DNA of 6,215 nucleotides from Cytophagales bacterium (GTDB taxonomy: Bacteria > Bacteroidota > Bacteroidia > Cytophagales > Cyclobacteriaceae): assembly GCA_003500135.1 (NCBI GenBank), contig DNTA01000258.1, positions 1 through 6,215 on the forward strand, read 5' to 3'. The notes under the pieces are model-generated. The model worked only from the letters and a program-made list of their open reading frames with translations. It did not search any database and was not told the origin of the DNA. Every line of letters begins with the position of its first letter. Within the stretch, counting starts at the first letter, position 1. This document shows positions 5,973-6,215 of this stretch, piece after piece. Both the position numbers and the translations under genes were made by a program.

Positions 5973-6215
5973 GTAACCCACTGGTAAACTGCATCTACCA
6001 AATATCGTAGAAATCTGCTAATCTTGCTGGAAAAGATTTTAGATGGAAAACACACAAAGGAGACGCACCAAAGAAGAGATGTTCCCAATGGTGGAGTTAT
6101 GGCAGCATAGCGGATTGAGCAAAAAGCGGTTTTGTGAAGAAAAAGGCATAGTAAAATCAGTTTTTCATTATTGGTACAAGAAGTACAGGGAAGAAGATGG
6201 ACAGGGCGGTTTTAT
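5973..6215 (+). mobile_element. IS66-family insertion sequence, left end
   Basis: The element is identified by the tnpA gene starting at 6043. The proposed left terminus GTAACCCACTGGTAAACTGC begins at 5973: IS66-family ends typically start with GTAA, and 70 bp of leader before tnpA is a usual distance. IS66 elements usually duplicate 8 bp of target, so GTCTTATT (5965-5972) should recur after the right end. The right end, tnpB and tnpC (the DDE transposase) lie outside the window, so completeness cannot be judged. Confidence 0.65.
6043..6215 (+). CDS. tnpA: IS66 family accessory protein TnpA (partial, runs off the window)
   Basis: The frame opens at an ATG (6043) and is still open at the window end after 57 complete codons. 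It begins MENTQRRRTKEEMFPMVELW and continues with a compact helix-turn-helix: GLSKKRFCEEKGI (24-36) and FHYWYKKYRE (41-50). The pattern S-x3-FC-x3-GI followed by a F/Y-W-x2-K motif is typical of IS66 TnpA, a small protein required with TnpB and the TnpC transposase for transposition. The C-terminal part, normally a basic tail, is not in the window. The start was chosen because it is the first ATG after the proposed element end. Confidence 0.85.
   Translation, partial: MENTQRRRTKEEMFPMVELWQHSGLSKKRFCEEKGIVKSVFHYWYKKYREEDGQGGF

Overview
The window looks like an accessory region of a Bacteroidetes chromosome. The DNA is AT-rich, Shine-Dalgarno-like sites before the starts are not obvious, there is a short lipoprotein with a Bacteroidetes-style lipobox, and the protein families (exported acetolactate-decarboxylase-like lipoprotein, CPBP membrane proteases, IS66 element) suit that phylum. 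Nothing identifies the genus.

Layout. Positions 1-433 hold no confident gene; 88-416 is copy 1 of a repeat of about 330 bp. From 434 to 3251 there are three minus-strand genes: a lipoprotein of the acetolactate decarboxylase fold (434-1165), then, beyond a long imperfect inverted repeat (1200-1321), two adjacent and dissimilar CPBP-family intramembrane metalloproteases (1392-2414 and 2418-3251) that look like one operon. Copy 2 of the repeat (3288-3612) lies in the same orientation on the other side, so the three genes form a module bracketed by direct repeats.

The next region is a type II restriction-modification pair arranged tail to tail with a 9-bp overlap. It consists of a plus-strand beta-class adenine-type DNA methyltransferase with a MerR-like DNA-binding domain at its N-terminus (3696-4769) and a minus-strand restriction endonuclease with an S-V-K version of the PD-(D/E)XK site (4761-5648). 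Three tandem 10-bp repeats sit just before the methyltransferase start, and a perfect 10-bp-arm hairpin lies just before the endonuclease start. The HTH domain plus the tandem repeats suggests that the methyltransferase represses itself.

The right edge (5973 onward) is the left end of an IS66-family insertion sequence whose tnpA runs off the window. A minus-strand open frame (5801-5971) ends at the IS junction and may be the tail of a gene it interrupted.

How the parts fit: the restriction and modification enzymes clearly form one defence system. Any functional link between that system and the protease/lipoprotein module is only positional. I see no CRISPR array, rRNA, tRNA or phage structural gene.
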